From positions 1 to 51,521 of the forward strand of contig JAFEGM010000038.1 in assembly GCA_018240025.1 (NCBI GenBank): a stretch of DNA of 51,521 nucleotides, written 5' to 3'. Source of the stretch: Verrucomicrobiota bacterium (lineage in GTDB: Bacteria > Verrucomicrobiota > Verrucomicrobiia > Chthoniobacterales > SZAS-18). The stretch's first letter is position 1. Every line of letters begins with the position of its first letter. The notes under the pieces are model-generated. The model made no database searches. It was not told where the DNA came from and worked only from the letters and a program-made list of their open reading frames with translations. Of the stretch, positions 30,496 through 39,808 are shown piece after piece. The position numbers and the translations under genes are program-made.

Positions 30496-33400
30496 ATGCT
30501 CCGTCTCGCTCTCCCCTGCCCGCTCCTCGTTCTCAGCCTGCTCGGCCTGGCCGCCGCGCCCGCATTCGCCGGCAACACCTGGACCGGCGGCGGCGCCTCC
30601 GGGAACTGGAGCGATGCCGGCAACTGGGGCGGCAGCGCGCCCACCTATGGCACGCTCAGCTTCGCGGGCAGCGTGCGCACGACGAACGCGAACGACAGCA
30701 TCACCGCGATGAATCAGGTGGCCTGGAACGGCGCGGGCCCGTGGGTGCTGAATCAAGGCGGATCCACGGTCCTCAGCCTCTTCGACAATGGCGGCACGCA
30801 GGCCAAGCTGCAGAACCTCGGCACGGGCCTCGTGACGGTGAACGCGCCGATGACCTTCGCGGCCAACAACGCCGCGCCGCCGAATCCGTTCGGCGAGATC
30901 AATGCGGTCGGCGGCGATCTGCTCTTCACCGGTCCGATCACGGTCAGCGGCGCCTCGGTCAACGGGCTCAAGTTCTTCGGCTCGGGCCGGACCACGACCT
31001 TCAACGGTCCGCTCAGCGCCGGCTCGAAGTGGCTGGCGCTGACGGCGACCACGGGCTCGACCATCGTCCTCGGCGCGACGGTGACCTGCGGCGATCTCTA
31101 CGTCATGAACGGGGGCACGCTGGTACTCGAGACCGGCGGCTCGCTCACGAGTGGGGCCTTGCGCCTCGGCGGCGACTTCGGTGTGACGGGGAATCAGAAC
31201 CTGACCCGCGGCGGCACGTTCCGGCTGGCCGCGGCGAACGGCGGACAGACCTTCGCCGGAACCATCAACACGGTCGCCAACAACTCCTCCAACGCGCTCG
31301 TCGTCGACTCGCTCGCCACCAGCGGCACGAACACGCTCGGCGGCTCGCTCTTCCTCGACAGCCCGCTCGCGATCCAGAACGCGGCCGGCGGGGCACTCGC
31401 GCTGACCGGCGCGGTCAACGACTTGAAGAATCAGCGCCTCACCGTACAGGCCGGCGGCACGATCACCGTGGCCAACGCCCTGACGAGCAGCACGGGCGGC
31501 GGCAGCCTGAGCAAGGGCGGCTCCGGGCTGCTCGTGCTCAACGGCGCGGGCAGCTACGCGGGCGGGACGATTGTCGCGGCCGGCACGCTGCGACTCGGGG
31601 TGAATCAGGCGCTGCCCTCGACCTCGGGCTCGCTCGCCCTCGGCGGCGCGGGCGCGGTGGTCGATCTCGCCGGGCGCGATCAAACCGTCGCGGGTTTCAA
31701 CGACAACGGCGGCCAGACGAGCGGGCTGCTCACGAACAGCGCGACGACGCCCGCGCATTTCACGGTCAATGACACCGGGCTCGACAACTTCGCCGGCAGC
31801 ATCGCCGACGGTCCCGCCGGCGGCGCGGTGCGCGTGACCAAGGCCGGCCCAGGCGTTTGGACGCTCTCGGGCGCCAACGTCTACACCGGCGACACCACGA
31901 TCCAGGGCGGCACGCTCGCGCTCGGCGCGGGCGGCTCGCTCGGCTCGACGGCCATCTTCGTGCAGACGGGCGCGACGTTCAGTCCGCTGCAGGGCACCAG
32001 CGCTGGCGCGAACGGCGGCGCGACGGGGGCGCGCCTGACGGTGCGCAGCGGCGGGACGGTGGATCTCACCTCGGGCGGCACGGGCAGCCTCGGCACGTTC
32101 ACGCTCAACGGCGGCACCAGTTCGTTCGCCGGTCCAGCGCTCGTGCTGGAAGGCGGGAACCTGCGTTTCGATCTCGGGGCGGCCAGTGCGGATCAACTGC
32201 TGGTCGCCGCCGGCACGGCCAGCGTGAGCGGGGCGAACACTATCACGCTGCGTCCGGCCGCGGGGCTGTCGGGTCTGACGCCCGGCAGCTACGACCTCAT
32301 CAGCGTGCCGGCCGGCGGCTTGAGCGGGACGTTCCAATTCAGCAGCGGCGCGCCGCTGAACGTGGTCACGCCGAGCATCGTCCTGAACTTCGGCGGCAAT
32401 TCTTACCGGCTCACGCTCGTCACCACGCCCACCGCGCTGCAGCTGGTGATCGCACCGACGGGCCCGCGCGTGGCTGTTAATCTCATGCCGCTGGGCGCCT
32501 CCATCACCGAGGGCGCCAGCGCCGACAATCCCTACAACGGCGGCGGTTACCGGCCCAAGCTCTACCAGTATCTGGCCAATGACGGACGCCTGTCGGTGAC
32601 CATGCTCGGCAGCAACACGCGTCTCTTCGAGTTCAACCCGACGGCCCCGAACATCCTGACCATCGCCGGGCAGCTGCGCAACGAAGGGCACTTCGGCTCG
32701 ACCACCTCGCAGATCCTCAACAACCTCAACGGCTTCGACAATTCCAACCCGAGCGGCAGCAACAACGGCGGCTTCTGGCTCGCGCCGAACAACGGAGTCA
32801 ACCCGAACTACATCACGCTGAACGTCGGCGGGAACGACTACGTGGGGAATCCGAACGACACCCAGGTCGTCACGCGGCTCGGCCAGATCATCTCCACCGC
32901 CAGCACGCTGCGCCCGGGCGTGACGGTCATCGTCTCGAACCTGGCCTGGCGCACGACCGTCGGCGGCAGCATCAACGCGCGCTACAATCCGTTCGTGCCC
33001 GGTCTGGTGCACAACCTCGTGCTGAACGGCCTCCACGTGCGCTTCGCCGACATGTACAGCGTGCTCTCGCCGGGCGATTCCAACGCCAACCTCTCGAGCG
33101 ATCAGATTCATCCGAGCCAGACCGGCTACAACCTGATGGCCGACGTCTGGTGGCGCTCCTTCGCGCTGGGCGCGGCCTATTGGACGGGGGCACAGGACAA
33201 TGCCTGGAACACGCTGCTGCCGGACGGCTCGAGCAATTGGGCTTCGGATCATCCGCGCACGCTGGAGCGGCAGGCGGCGCTCGAGGCCGGGACCGATGTC
33301 TACTTCAACGCCAATGCCACGCCGCTCACCACGACGCCGGGCGCGGACGTCTCCATCCGCAGCCTCAACTTCGCCGCCGGCGCCGCGGGGCCGGTCAGCA

Positions 33401-35010
33401 TCGTCGGCCCGCAAACCATCACGCTCGGGGCCGGCGGGATGACGGTGCAGGCGGGCACCGGCACGCACACGATCGAGGCCAGCGTGAACGTCGGAACCCC
33501 GCAGACGTGGTCGAACATCTCCGGCAATCCGCTGACCGTGAACGGCGTGCTCGGCGGCTCCCAGGCGCTCCGACTGGTCGGGCCTTCCTTCTTCAATCTC
33601 GGCGCGCCGGCCACCTTCACCGGCGACGTGGCCATCGATTCCGGCGGCCTCTTCCTCGCGCCCGGCGGCAATCTCTCGGGCACGGGCTTCGTCTTCGTCG
33701 GCAACGGCGGCCCCGCCAACGCCGCGGTGCCGGCCTCGCTGCTGGCCGCCCAGACGGGCGCGGTGATTCCGAATGCCATCGTCACGAACAAGGCCGACAC
33801 GGGCTCGGGCCTCGGCAGCGGCACGCGCACGATCGGCGGGGTGAACACCGCCGGCACGGTCACCTTCGGCGGCGCGATCTTCCTCAACGGCGGCAGCGTT
33901 TTCACCTCCGGTGCTGGCGGCACGACCGCCTTCACGAACGTCATCGCCAACGGCAGCGACTCCGGCAACGTCTCGCGCGCGCTGACCATCGCTGGCGCCG
34001 GCACGGTGCGGCTCGACGCCGCCAACACCTACAGCGGCGGCACGAGCATCAACTCCGGCACGCTCCTGGTCGGCAGCGCGGGCAGTCTGCCGGGCACGGG
34101 CTTCGTCTTCGTCGGCAACGGCGGCACGGCCTTCGCCGGCACCGATGCCACGCTGCTCTCGGCCAACGTCCTCACGCCGGTCGGCAACGCGCTCGTAACC
34201 AACAAGGCCGACACCGGTGCCGGTCTCGGCAGCGGACGCCGCGTCCTCGGCGGCGCCAATGCGTCCGGCGTGGTCACGTTCAGCGGCGCGATCTTCCTCA
34301 ACGGAGGCGCGGTCCTGACCGCCACGGAGCCCGGCGGCACCACGACCTTCACCAATGTCATCGCCAACGGCAGCGACAGCGGCAACGTCTCGCGCGCCCT
34401 CACCATCACCGGTCCCGGCACGGTGCGCCTGGCCGCCAACAACACCTACTCCGGCAGCACCACGGTCGCGGCGGGCGGCACGCTGCGTCTCGACGGCTCC
34501 GTGCCCGGTCCGCTCACGGTGCAGGCCGGCGGCACGCTGACCGGCAGCGGCACGGTGCAGGGCAACCTGACCATCGAGCCCGGCGGAATGCTCCGGCTCG
34601 AGGGTGGCACCTTCACGCTCAACGGCAGCGTGGTGAACCAGGGCCTGGTGATTCTGGCCAGCGGCGCCCGCCTGCTCGGCAGCAGCCCGTCGTTCCTCAA
34701 CCAGGGCACCTTCGATCTCATCACCGCCGGCACCTTCACCCTGCCCGCTGGCTTCGTGAACACCGGCCTTGTGCTCGACGCGAGCGCCGTCCGTGTGCGC
34801 AGCGTCAGCCTGGCCGGCGGCGCCTTGAGCGTGAGTGTCGATTCCCACACCGGCCACGTCTATCGCCTGCAGGCGTCCCCCACCCTCGACGCCGCCGGCT
34901 TCGTCGATGTCGGCCCCGCCCAGGCAGGCAGCACCGGCACCGCGCTCGTCTTCACCGAGCCCGGCGCCCCCGGCGCAAAGCGCTTCTATCGCGTGGTCGT
35001 GTCGCCGTAG
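30496..35010 (+). CDS. Surface protein with beta-strand repeats and an embedded SGNH hydrolase
   Basis: This 1504-residue protein has a signal peptide (about 1-25). Autotransporter-associated beta-strand repeats fill about 26-655 (for example GGTIVAAGTLRLGVNQALPS, GAGGSLGSTAIFVQTGATF). Residues 660-890 are an SGNH/GDSL hydrolase: Ser669 in LGASITEG, GGN at 778-780, and Asp869/His872 in DQIHPSQTGY. More beta repeats follow, including a tandem 138-residue duplication starting near 1060 and 1200 (GTGFVFVGNGG). There is no beta-barrel translocator at the C-terminus and no PEP-CTERM signal. The role may be esterase activity on a surface glycan or polyester. The last codons and TAG lie in a repeat. 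Confidence 0.9.
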   Translation: MLRLALPCPLLVLSLLGLAAAPAFAGNTWTGGGASGNWSDAGNWGGSAPTYGTLSFAGSVRTTNANDSITAMNQVAWNGAGPWVLNQGGSTVLSLFDNGGTQAKLQNLGTGLVTVNAPMTFAANNAAPPNPFGEINAVGGDLLFTGPITVSGASVNGLKFFGSGRTTTFNGPLSAGSKWLALTATTGSTIVLGATVTCGDLYVMNGGTLVLETGGSLTSGALRLGGDFGVTGNQNLTRGGTFRLAAANGGQTFAGTINTVANNSSNALVVDSLATSGTNTLGGSLFLDSPLAIQNAAGGALALTGAVNDLKNQRLTVQAGGTITVANALTSSTGGGSLSKGGSGLLVLNGAGSYAGGTIVAAGTLRLGVNQALPSTSGSLALGGAGAVVDLAGRDQTVAGFNDNGGQTSGLLTNSATTPAHFTVNDTGLDNFAGSIADGPAGGAVRVTKAGPGVWTLSGANVYTGDTTIQGGTLALGAGGSLGSTAIFVQTGATFSPLQGTSAGANGGATGARLTVRSGGTVDLTSGGTGSLGTFTLNGGTSSFAGPALVLEGGNLRFDLGAASADQLLVAAGTASVSGANTITLRPAAGLSGLTPGSYDLISVPAGGLSGTFQFSSGAPLNVVTPSIVLNFGGNSYRLTLVTTPTALQLVIAPTGPRVAVNLMPLGASITEGASADNPYNGGGYRPKLYQYLANDGRLSVTMLGSNTRLFEFNPTAPNILTIAGQLRNEGHFGSTTSQILNNLNGFDNSNPSGSNNGGFWLAPNNGVNPNYITLNVGGNDYVGNPNDTQVVTRLGQIISTASTLRPGVTVIVSNLAWRTTVGGSINARYNPFVPGLVHNLVLNGLHVRFADMYSVLSPGDSNANLSSDQIHPSQTGYNLMADVWWRSFALGAAYWTGAQDNAWNTLLPDGSSNWASDHPRTLERQAALEAGTDVYFNANATPLTTTPGADVSIRSLNFAAGAAGPVSIVGPQTITLGAGGMTVQAGTGTHTIEASVNVGTPQTWSNISGNPLTVNGVLGGSQALRLVGPSFFNLGAPATFTGDVAIDSGGLFLAPGGNLSGTGFVFVGNGGPANAAVPASLLAAQTGAVIPNAIVTNKADTGSGLGSGTRTIGGVNTAGTVTFGGAIFLNGGSVFTSGAGGTTAFTNVIANGSDSGNVSRALTIAGAGTVRLDAANTYSGGTSINSGTLLVGSAGSLPGTGFVFVGNGGTAFAGTDATLLSANVLTPVGNALVTNKADTGAGLGSGRRVLGGANASGVVTFSGAIFLNGGAVLTATEPGGTTTFTNVIANGSDSGNVSRALTITGPGTVRLAANNTYSGSTTVAAGGTLRLDGSVPGPLTVQAGGTLTGSGTVQGNLTIEPGGMLRLEGGTFTLNGSVVNQGLVILASGARLLGSSPSFLNQGTFDLITAGTFTLPAGFVNTGLVLDASAVRVRSVSLAGGALSVSVDSHTGHVYRLQASPTLDAAGFVDVGPAQAGSTGTALVFTEPGAPGAKRFYRVVVSP

Positions 35011-35121
35011 TCCGCGCTCTCCGAGTCGTAGTCCGCACTCTCCGAGTGCGGTGTCGCCGTAGTCCGCGCTGTCCGAGGGCGGTGTCGCCGTAGTCCGCAC
35101 TCTCCGAGTGCGGCTCGTGGC
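35006..35121 (-). repeat. Tandem block of four palindromic repeats overlapping a gene end
   Basis: Four inverted-orientation copies start at 35006 (truncated), 35027, 35058 and 35089. The last three are spaced exactly 31 bp with a GTGTCGC linker. Copy 35058 has compensating changes (GCGCT/GGGC) in its arms. The first copy supplies the TAG stop of the preceding gene. The last copy extends to the full 33 bp (35089-35121). Confidence 0.88.
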
Positions 35122-35160
35122 AGGCTCGATGTGGGCCGACGAGGTGACGGGGTGACGGGC

Positions 35161-35272
35161 TGACAAGGTGACGGGCTGACAAGGTGACGGGCTGACAAGG
35201 TGACGGGCTGACAAGGTGACGGGCTGACGGAGTGACGCACTGACAAGTTGACGAGGTGACAAGTTGACGAGG
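35161..35272. repeat. Seven 16-bp tandem repeats
   Basis: TGACAAGGTGACGGGC occurs four times perfectly (35161-35224). Three degenerate copies follow (to 35272), in which TGAC recurs every 8 bp. No gene is present; together with the flanking repeats this accounts for much of the 551-bp gap. Confidence 0.88.
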
Positions 35273-35337
35273 TGAGACCGTCACCGATCGGCACGCTTCT
35301 TCGGCGCTGCGTGCGACCAACCCTTTTCGGCTGCGTC

Positions 35338-35375
35338 GGCAGCAAGCTGCCTGGACCACGGCGGCAGCAAGCTGC
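35338..35375. repeat. Paired GGCAGCAAGCTGCC palindromes
   Basis: GGCAGCAAGCTGCC (35338-35351) and GGCAGCAAGCTGC (35363-35375) are 25 bp apart, as at 29166-29204. Both pairs are followed by CCACGGC and then by a 33-bp palindromic repeat. Confidence 0.8.
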
Positions 35376-35421
35376 GTGCAGTCCACGGCCTCGGCTGCCG
35401 GGATTCTCTGCCCTCAGCATT

Positions 35422-35470
35422 GCCACGAGCCGCACTCGGAGAGTGCGGACTACGCTCCTCCGCTCCTCCG
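35422..35470 (+). repeat. 33-bp palindromic repeat followed by CTCCTCCG octamers
   Basis: A full copy (35422-35454) is followed directly by CTCCTCCG twice (35455-35470). The same junction, palindrome to octamers, is seen at 22206-22221. With 35089-35121 it forms an inverted pair around a 300-bp repeat-filled segment. Confidence 0.85.
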
Positions 35471-35561
35471 CTCACAGGATGTTTGCCACCGCGGGCGGAC
35501 TTTTGCGTAATCTCTCGCGAGGCTTGCCCCGGATCAGTCCCCGAAGCAGGCCACCCTCCTC

Positions 35562-38500
35562 ATGCAGAAACGCGAATTTCACTTCGAAGAAGGCAACTCC
35601 CGCAAGTTCTGGGCAGTCTCCACCGAGGGTGCCTCGCTGACCGTGCAGTTCGGACGCATCGGCACGGCCGGGCAGACGCAGCAGAAGGCGTTTGCAGATG
35701 CGGCGGCGGCCGACCGCGAGGCTAACAAGCTGATCGGCGAAAAGACCCGCAAGGGCTACGTGGAAATCGGGGCCGGCGTTTCCCCGGCCGGGCCGCCTGT
35801 CGCCACGCCCGCAGCCATCGCACCGGCGACACCCGCCGAACCGACCCGAGCGACTCCCCCGCCTGGGCAGAAACCGGCCGCTCCACCAACGCAGGTGCCG
35901 CCTACCGCGCCCGCCATCCAGCGTTCCATCAAGCTGGATCCGCTCGACCGGGTGGTCGCGACCTGGGACCCGATCCCGCCGGGAACTCACGCTCCGGCAC
36001 CCTTCGACCGCGAGGCTGCGTTGAACCGCGTGCATGCCTTCGGCGAGATCGGCTACTATTGGTCCTTCGACTGGAGGAAGGCCGCCATTCCGCGCTGGCC
36101 ATCGGTGGAGGAAGCTCGCTTCTGGATTCATACGTTTTTGGCGATCCGTCAGACCGACGCGACCGGCCCCAAGCTCGCCGCGCAGTTCCGGCAGCACTTC
36201 CCGACGAAGGCGCTGGGCGCCCAACAGATCATCGAGGTTTTGGGGACGCACGCGCTCGAGACTTGCGCCCTGCGGGCTGTGTCGGCCGATGTTTGGATGA
36301 CGGCCACCTCCCGCCACGGCCTCGAAAACGAAATCGCACGCGTTTTCCGACAGCAGGTCTATCCGCAGCTTTCCAGCGAGGAGCGCGCTCAACTCCGCGA
36401 CCAATTCGCCGCGCATCTGCGCTCGCCGCAGGGGAAGCCCCACAAATACGACTGGCCCTGGAATGCCGGGATTACCTGTGCCGCGCTCTTTGGCTTGCAC
36501 GACGAAATGGAATCTTTCCTGGCCCGTCTGCCCGACGGCGCCTACGCGGGCGACGATCCCTACGGCCTGCAGCGCAAGCAGCAAACCCACTGGCTCGTCT
36601 TCGGCCTGGCCAGCCCGGAACGCGTGCGCTCCGAGTTCGAGCGTCTTCATCTCCGCCTGCTGGAGCCTGAGCAGGCGCGAGCCTGGTTGGCCCTCACCGG
36701 TGTGAGCGGGCTCGATGAAATCGCCCGCGGAGCCTGCCTGTATCCGCAGGGCCACAAGGACCCCGCCATTGCCCTCGCCAAGGTCCTGCTGCGCGTCCAG
36801 GCGCCCGAAGCCGCCGTCCCGGCTCTGCGGCTGACCCGTGAATCCCAAGCCGCCGCGATCGGCATGGAATGGCTGCAGAAGTATCCGCTGGAAGCCGTGC
36901 TGGGCCTGCTGACCGAGGCGATGAACGGTGGCCCGCTCGCCGGGCCAGCCCGCGATTACCTCCGTCAGCTCAAGGGCTGGGGACAGTGGCCCGCCGGCGT
37001 GGAATCGCTGCTCAACCCGGAGCAACGCGCCTGGCTCGAGGCCGAGTGCGAGCCGAACGAGGAAGAACGCCTGCCCGTCCTGAGCTTGGAGGAGCTGCCC
37101 GAATCCGTCCGCCTGGCGCTCGCCGCGGTGCGGCAGCCCAAGCCCACGCTCATTCCGGTGGCCACGCTGCCGCCGATCCGTCTCGGCGCCGGTCGCCTGG
37201 GACCCACCGAAGTCAGCGCCGTGCTGCACGTGCTGAAGGAGGCCGAACTCTCGGCACGCCCGCCGCTCTGCGCGGCGTTGCTGGAGGTGGCTCAGCGGCC
37301 TTCGCTGGACCGCTTTGCCTGGCAGATCTTTGCCGTCTGGCAATCGCTGGGCTCCCCGACCAAGGACAAGTGGACGCTGGGCGCGATCGGGCAGCTGGGG
37401 GGCGACTCTTGCGTTCTGCAGCTCACCCCGCTGATCCGCGCCTGGCCGGGCGAGAGCCAGCATCAGCGCGCGGTCCTCGGGCTGCAGTGCCTGCGCGCCA
37501 TCGGCACGGACACTGCGCTGATGGCGCTGAACGGGATCGCGCAGAAGCTGAAATTCAAGGCGCTGAAGGAGAAGGCCCAGGCGCTGATGGAGGAGATCGC
37601 GCAGACGCGCGGGCTGACCCGCGAACAGCTGGCCGACCGCATCGTGCCCGACTGCGATCTCGACGCCCGGGGTTCGCGCGTTTTCGACTTCGGCCCGCGG
37701 CAGTTCAAATTCGTGCTCGGCCCCGAGTTGAAGCCCCTGGTGCGCGATGCCACCGGCAAGTTGCGGCCCGATCTCCCCGCCCCGACCAAGGCCGACGAGG
37801 CCGAGAAAGCCGAGGCGGCCGTGGCGGAGTGGAAGCTGCTCAAGAAGACACTGCGCGAGGTGCTCAAGCTGCAGGCCGAACGCCTCGAAGATGCCATGAT
37901 CTCGGGTCGGCGTTGGACCGTCGAAGAATTCCGCACCTTGCTGGTCGGGCATCCGCTGATGATCAACCTTGTGCGCCAGCTCGTCTTCGCCGCCTACGAC
38001 GAAGCCAATCGCCCGGTGCAAACCTTCCGCGTCACCGAGGATCAGACGCTGGCCGACGAGCACGACGAGACCGTGTCGGCGCCGGCGACCGACTCCGTGG
38101 GGCTCGTGCATCCCGCCCATCTCGATCCTGCCACGCTCGGTGCCTGGGGACAAATCCTGAGCGACTACGAGATCATCCCGCCCTTCCAGCAGCTCTCCCG
38201 CACGATCTGCCCCCCGGAGGCAGAGGACCTGCAGCGCACGTCGCTGGTCCGCTTCAAGGGCCCGCGCATTCCGGGCATCGTGGTTTATGGAATGCTCGAA
38301 CGCAGCCACTGGTCGCGCGATGTCCCGGCCGATGGCGGCGGCTTCACGCAGCATTCAAAGTTCTTCCCGGCCGCCAACTGCACGGCCTTCATCGCCTACA
38401 CCGGCCTGGCGATCGGCTGGTACGAGGAACCGCAGCAGATCGAGCAGGTCTACTTCGTGCCGGGCTACGTCGCGCCCGAAATGTGGGGCCAGCACAAGAA

Positions 38501-38585
38501 CCGCCTGCGCATCGCCGAAGTCGACCGCGTCGTGGTCAGCGAGGTGCTGCGCCTGGTAAATGCGATCGTGGCCAAAGCCACCTGA
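35562..38585 (+). CDS. yehI: WGR/DUF4132 protein, YehI/MolR-like
   Basis: This 1007-residue protein starts with a WGR domain (about 1-75), with FGRIG in place of WGR. A Pro/Ala-rich linker (75-125) and a long helical-repeat region follow. The C-terminal DUF4132 domain (about 780-985) contains [33 protein letters not shown] and [13 protein letters not shown]. coli YehI and MolR have this layout, with YehI somewhat longer. It is the first gene of a five-gene run matching the yehI-L-M-P-Q order. WGR domains in other proteins sense nucleic-acid ends or NAD-linked signals; the function here is unknown. No signal peptide. Confidence 0.88.
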   Translation: MQKREFHFEEGNSRKFWAVSTEGASLTVQFGRIGTAGQTQQKAFADAAAADREANKLIGEKTRKGYVEIGAGVSPAGPPVATPAAIAPATPAEPTRATPPPGQKPAAPPTQVPPTAPAIQRSIKLDPLDRVVATWDPIPPGTHAPAPFDREAALNRVHAFGEIGYYWSFDWRKAAIPRWPSVEEARFWIHTFLAIRQTDATGPKLAAQFRQHFPTKALGAQQIIEVLGTHALETCALRAVSADVWMTATSRHGLENEIARVFRQQVYPQLSSEERAQLRDQFAAHLRSPQGKPHKYDWPWNAGITCAALFGLHDEMESFLARLPDGAYAGDDPYGLQRKQQTHWLVFGLASPERVRSEFERLHLRLLEPEQARAWLALTGVSGLDEIARGACLYPQGHKDPAIALAKVLLRVQAPEAAVPALRLTRESQAAAIGMEWLQKYPLEAVLGLLTEAMNGGPLAGPARDYLRQLKGWGQWPAGVESLLNPEQRAWLEAECEPNEEERLPVLSLEELPESVRLALAAVRQPKPTLIPVATLPPIRLGAGRLGPTEVSAVLHVLKEAELSARPPLCAALLEVAQRPSLDRFAWQIFAVWQSLGSPTKDKWTLGAIGQLGGDSCVLQLTPLIRAWPGESQHQRAVLGLQCLRAIGTDTALMALNGIAQKLKFKALKEKAQALMEEIAQTRGLTREQLADRIVPDCDLDARGSRVFDFGPRQFKFVLGPELKPLVRDATGKLRPDLPAPTKADEAEKAEAAVAEWKLLKKTLREVLKLQAERLEDAMISGRRWTVEEFRTLLVGHPLMINLVRQLVFAAYDEANRPVQTFRVTEDQTLADEHDETVSAPATDSVGLVHPAHLDPATLGAWGQILSDYEIIPPFQQLSRTICPPEAEDLQRTSLVRFKGPRIPGIVVYGMLERSHWSRDVPADGGGFTQHSKFFPAANCTAFIAYTGLAIGWYEEPQQIEQVYFVPGYVAPEMWGQHKNRLRIAEVDRVVVSEVLRLVNAIVAKAT

Positions 38586-38602
38586 ACTCCGACCGTGGCG
38601 CG

Positions 38603-38674
38603 GTGCCCGCCCTCCCGTTCAGCGAAGTGCAGCGCCGCTTGCAGCGCCTGGCAGCCAAAGGCAACGAACTCTGA
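38603..38674 (+). CDS. Possible 23-residue coupling peptide
   Basis: A GTG-initiated frame encodes [20 protein letters not shown] plus NEL and stops 2 bp before the ATG of the AAA ATPase gene. The predicted product is an amphipathic helix, and the stop-start spacing fits translational coupling. It has no clear ribosome site, and the same frame stays open upstream through the DUF4132 gene, so it may be chance. Confidence 0.3.
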   Translation: MPALPFSEVQRRLQRLAAKGNEL

Positions 38675-38676
38675 CC

Positions 38677-39789
38677 ATGCCCCCGAAACCCAAATCCGCC
38701 TCACCCGCACCCGCTCTCCAACGCCCGGCCGTCGAAGAGCTGCACGCGGAGGAGCTGCAGCGTCTGGCCGCGGCCGACGCCGCCTTGCCCAAGCCGCCCG
38801 GCTGGCGCCTGACGCCGCAAAGCGTGCTGAGTTTCGTGCTGGGCGATGCCGCCGCCGGGACGCCAGCGAAGTTCGTCGGCAAGCGTGCCCTGGTCGAACG
38901 CTGCGTGGTCGCGCTCGCCACCAACCGGGGCCTGATGCTCATCGGCGAGCCGGGCACGGCCAAGAGCTGGCTGAGCGAGTTGCTGGCCGCCGCCATCTCC
39001 GGCGACAGCACGCTCACCATCCAAGGCAGCGCCGGCACCACGGAGGATGCGATCAAGTATTCCTGGAACTACGCCCTGCTGCTGGCCGAGGGGCCGACCG
39101 AGCGGGCGCTCGTCCCCGCTCCGCTGCACCGCGGCATGAGCCGCGGGCAGATTGTGCGATTCGAGGAGATCACGCGCTGCCCGCTGGAAATTCAGGACAC
39201 GCTCCTCTCGGTCCTGAGCGACCGTGTATTGCATGTGCCCGAGATGAAGGACGCGGGTCGCGCCGTCTATGCGGCGCAGGGATTCAACGTCATCGCCACC
39301 GCCAACACGCGGGATCGCGGCGTGAACGAGATGAGCGCCGCGCTCAAGCGCCGCTTCAACTTCGAGACCATTCCGGCCATCGGGGATTTGGCCGAAGAGA
39401 TCGCGCTGGTCGAGCGCGAGACCGCCCGGCTCCTCGCCCACGCCGGCGTCGGGACCCGGCTGCCGCGCGAAGTCGCCGAACTTCTCGTCGTGACCTTCCG
39501 CGAGTTGCGTGCCGCGCAGACCAGCGAGGGGCGCGCGCTGGAGCCGCTGACCACCCCCATGAGCACGGCCGAGGCGGTCAGCACCGGGTTCGCCGCCGGG
39601 CTGCATGCGAATTACTTCGGCTCGGGGCCGATCACGCCCGAGCACGTCGCGCTACATGTCGCCGCCACCGCACTGAAGGACGCGCCCGAGGACCTGAAGC
39701 GCGTGCGCCATTATTTCCAGCACGTGGTCAAGGACCGCCGCGGGCCCCATTGGGAGGCCTACTACCGGGCGCGGCACACGCTGGATTGA
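38677..39789 (+). CDS. yehL: MoxR-type AAA+ ATPase, YehL-like
   Basis: This 370-residue protein has Walker A GEPGTAKS (90-97), a Walker-B-like [10 protein letters not shown] with Glu in place of the usual Asp (about 160-169), sensor 1 [14 protein letters not shown] and the arginine-finger segment LKRRF. MoxR-group ATPases usually act with VWA proteins as chaperone-like remodelling pairs; a VWA gene lies two genes downstream. The order of neighbours matches E. coli yehL. The ATG at 38677 follows the putative 23-residue frame by 2 bp. Cytoplasmic. Confidence 0.9.
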   Translation: MPPKPKSASPAPALQRPAVEELHAEELQRLAAADAALPKPPGWRLTPQSVLSFVLGDAAAGTPAKFVGKRALVERCVVALATNRGLMLIGEPGTAKSWLSELLAAAISGDSTLTIQGSAGTTEDAIKYSWNYALLLAEGPTERALVPAPLHRGMSRGQIVRFEEITRCPLEIQDTLLSVLSDRVLHVPEMKDAGRAVYAAQGFNVIATANTRDRGVNEMSAALKRRFNFETIPAIGDLAEEIALVERETARLLAHAGVGTRLPREVAELLVVTFRELRAAQTSEGRALEPLTTPMSTAEAVSTGFAAGLHANYFGSGPITPEHVALHVAATALKDAPEDLKRVRHYFQHVVKDRRGPHWEAYYRARHTLD

Positions 39790-39808
39790 ACGCCGGCTTC
39801 CGTTGCCG

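Noticed and set aside
30478..35262. A 1594-codon minus-strand frame
   Set aside because: Antisense to the SGNH/beta-repeat gene; repetitive Ala/Gly/Arg/Glu composition and an N-terminus made of the 16-bp tandem repeats.
35006..35272. CRISPR-like periodicity (31-bp and 16-bp units)
   Set aside because: The linkers are short and identical (GTGTCGC) or absent, so there are no unique spacers; no cas genes are present.
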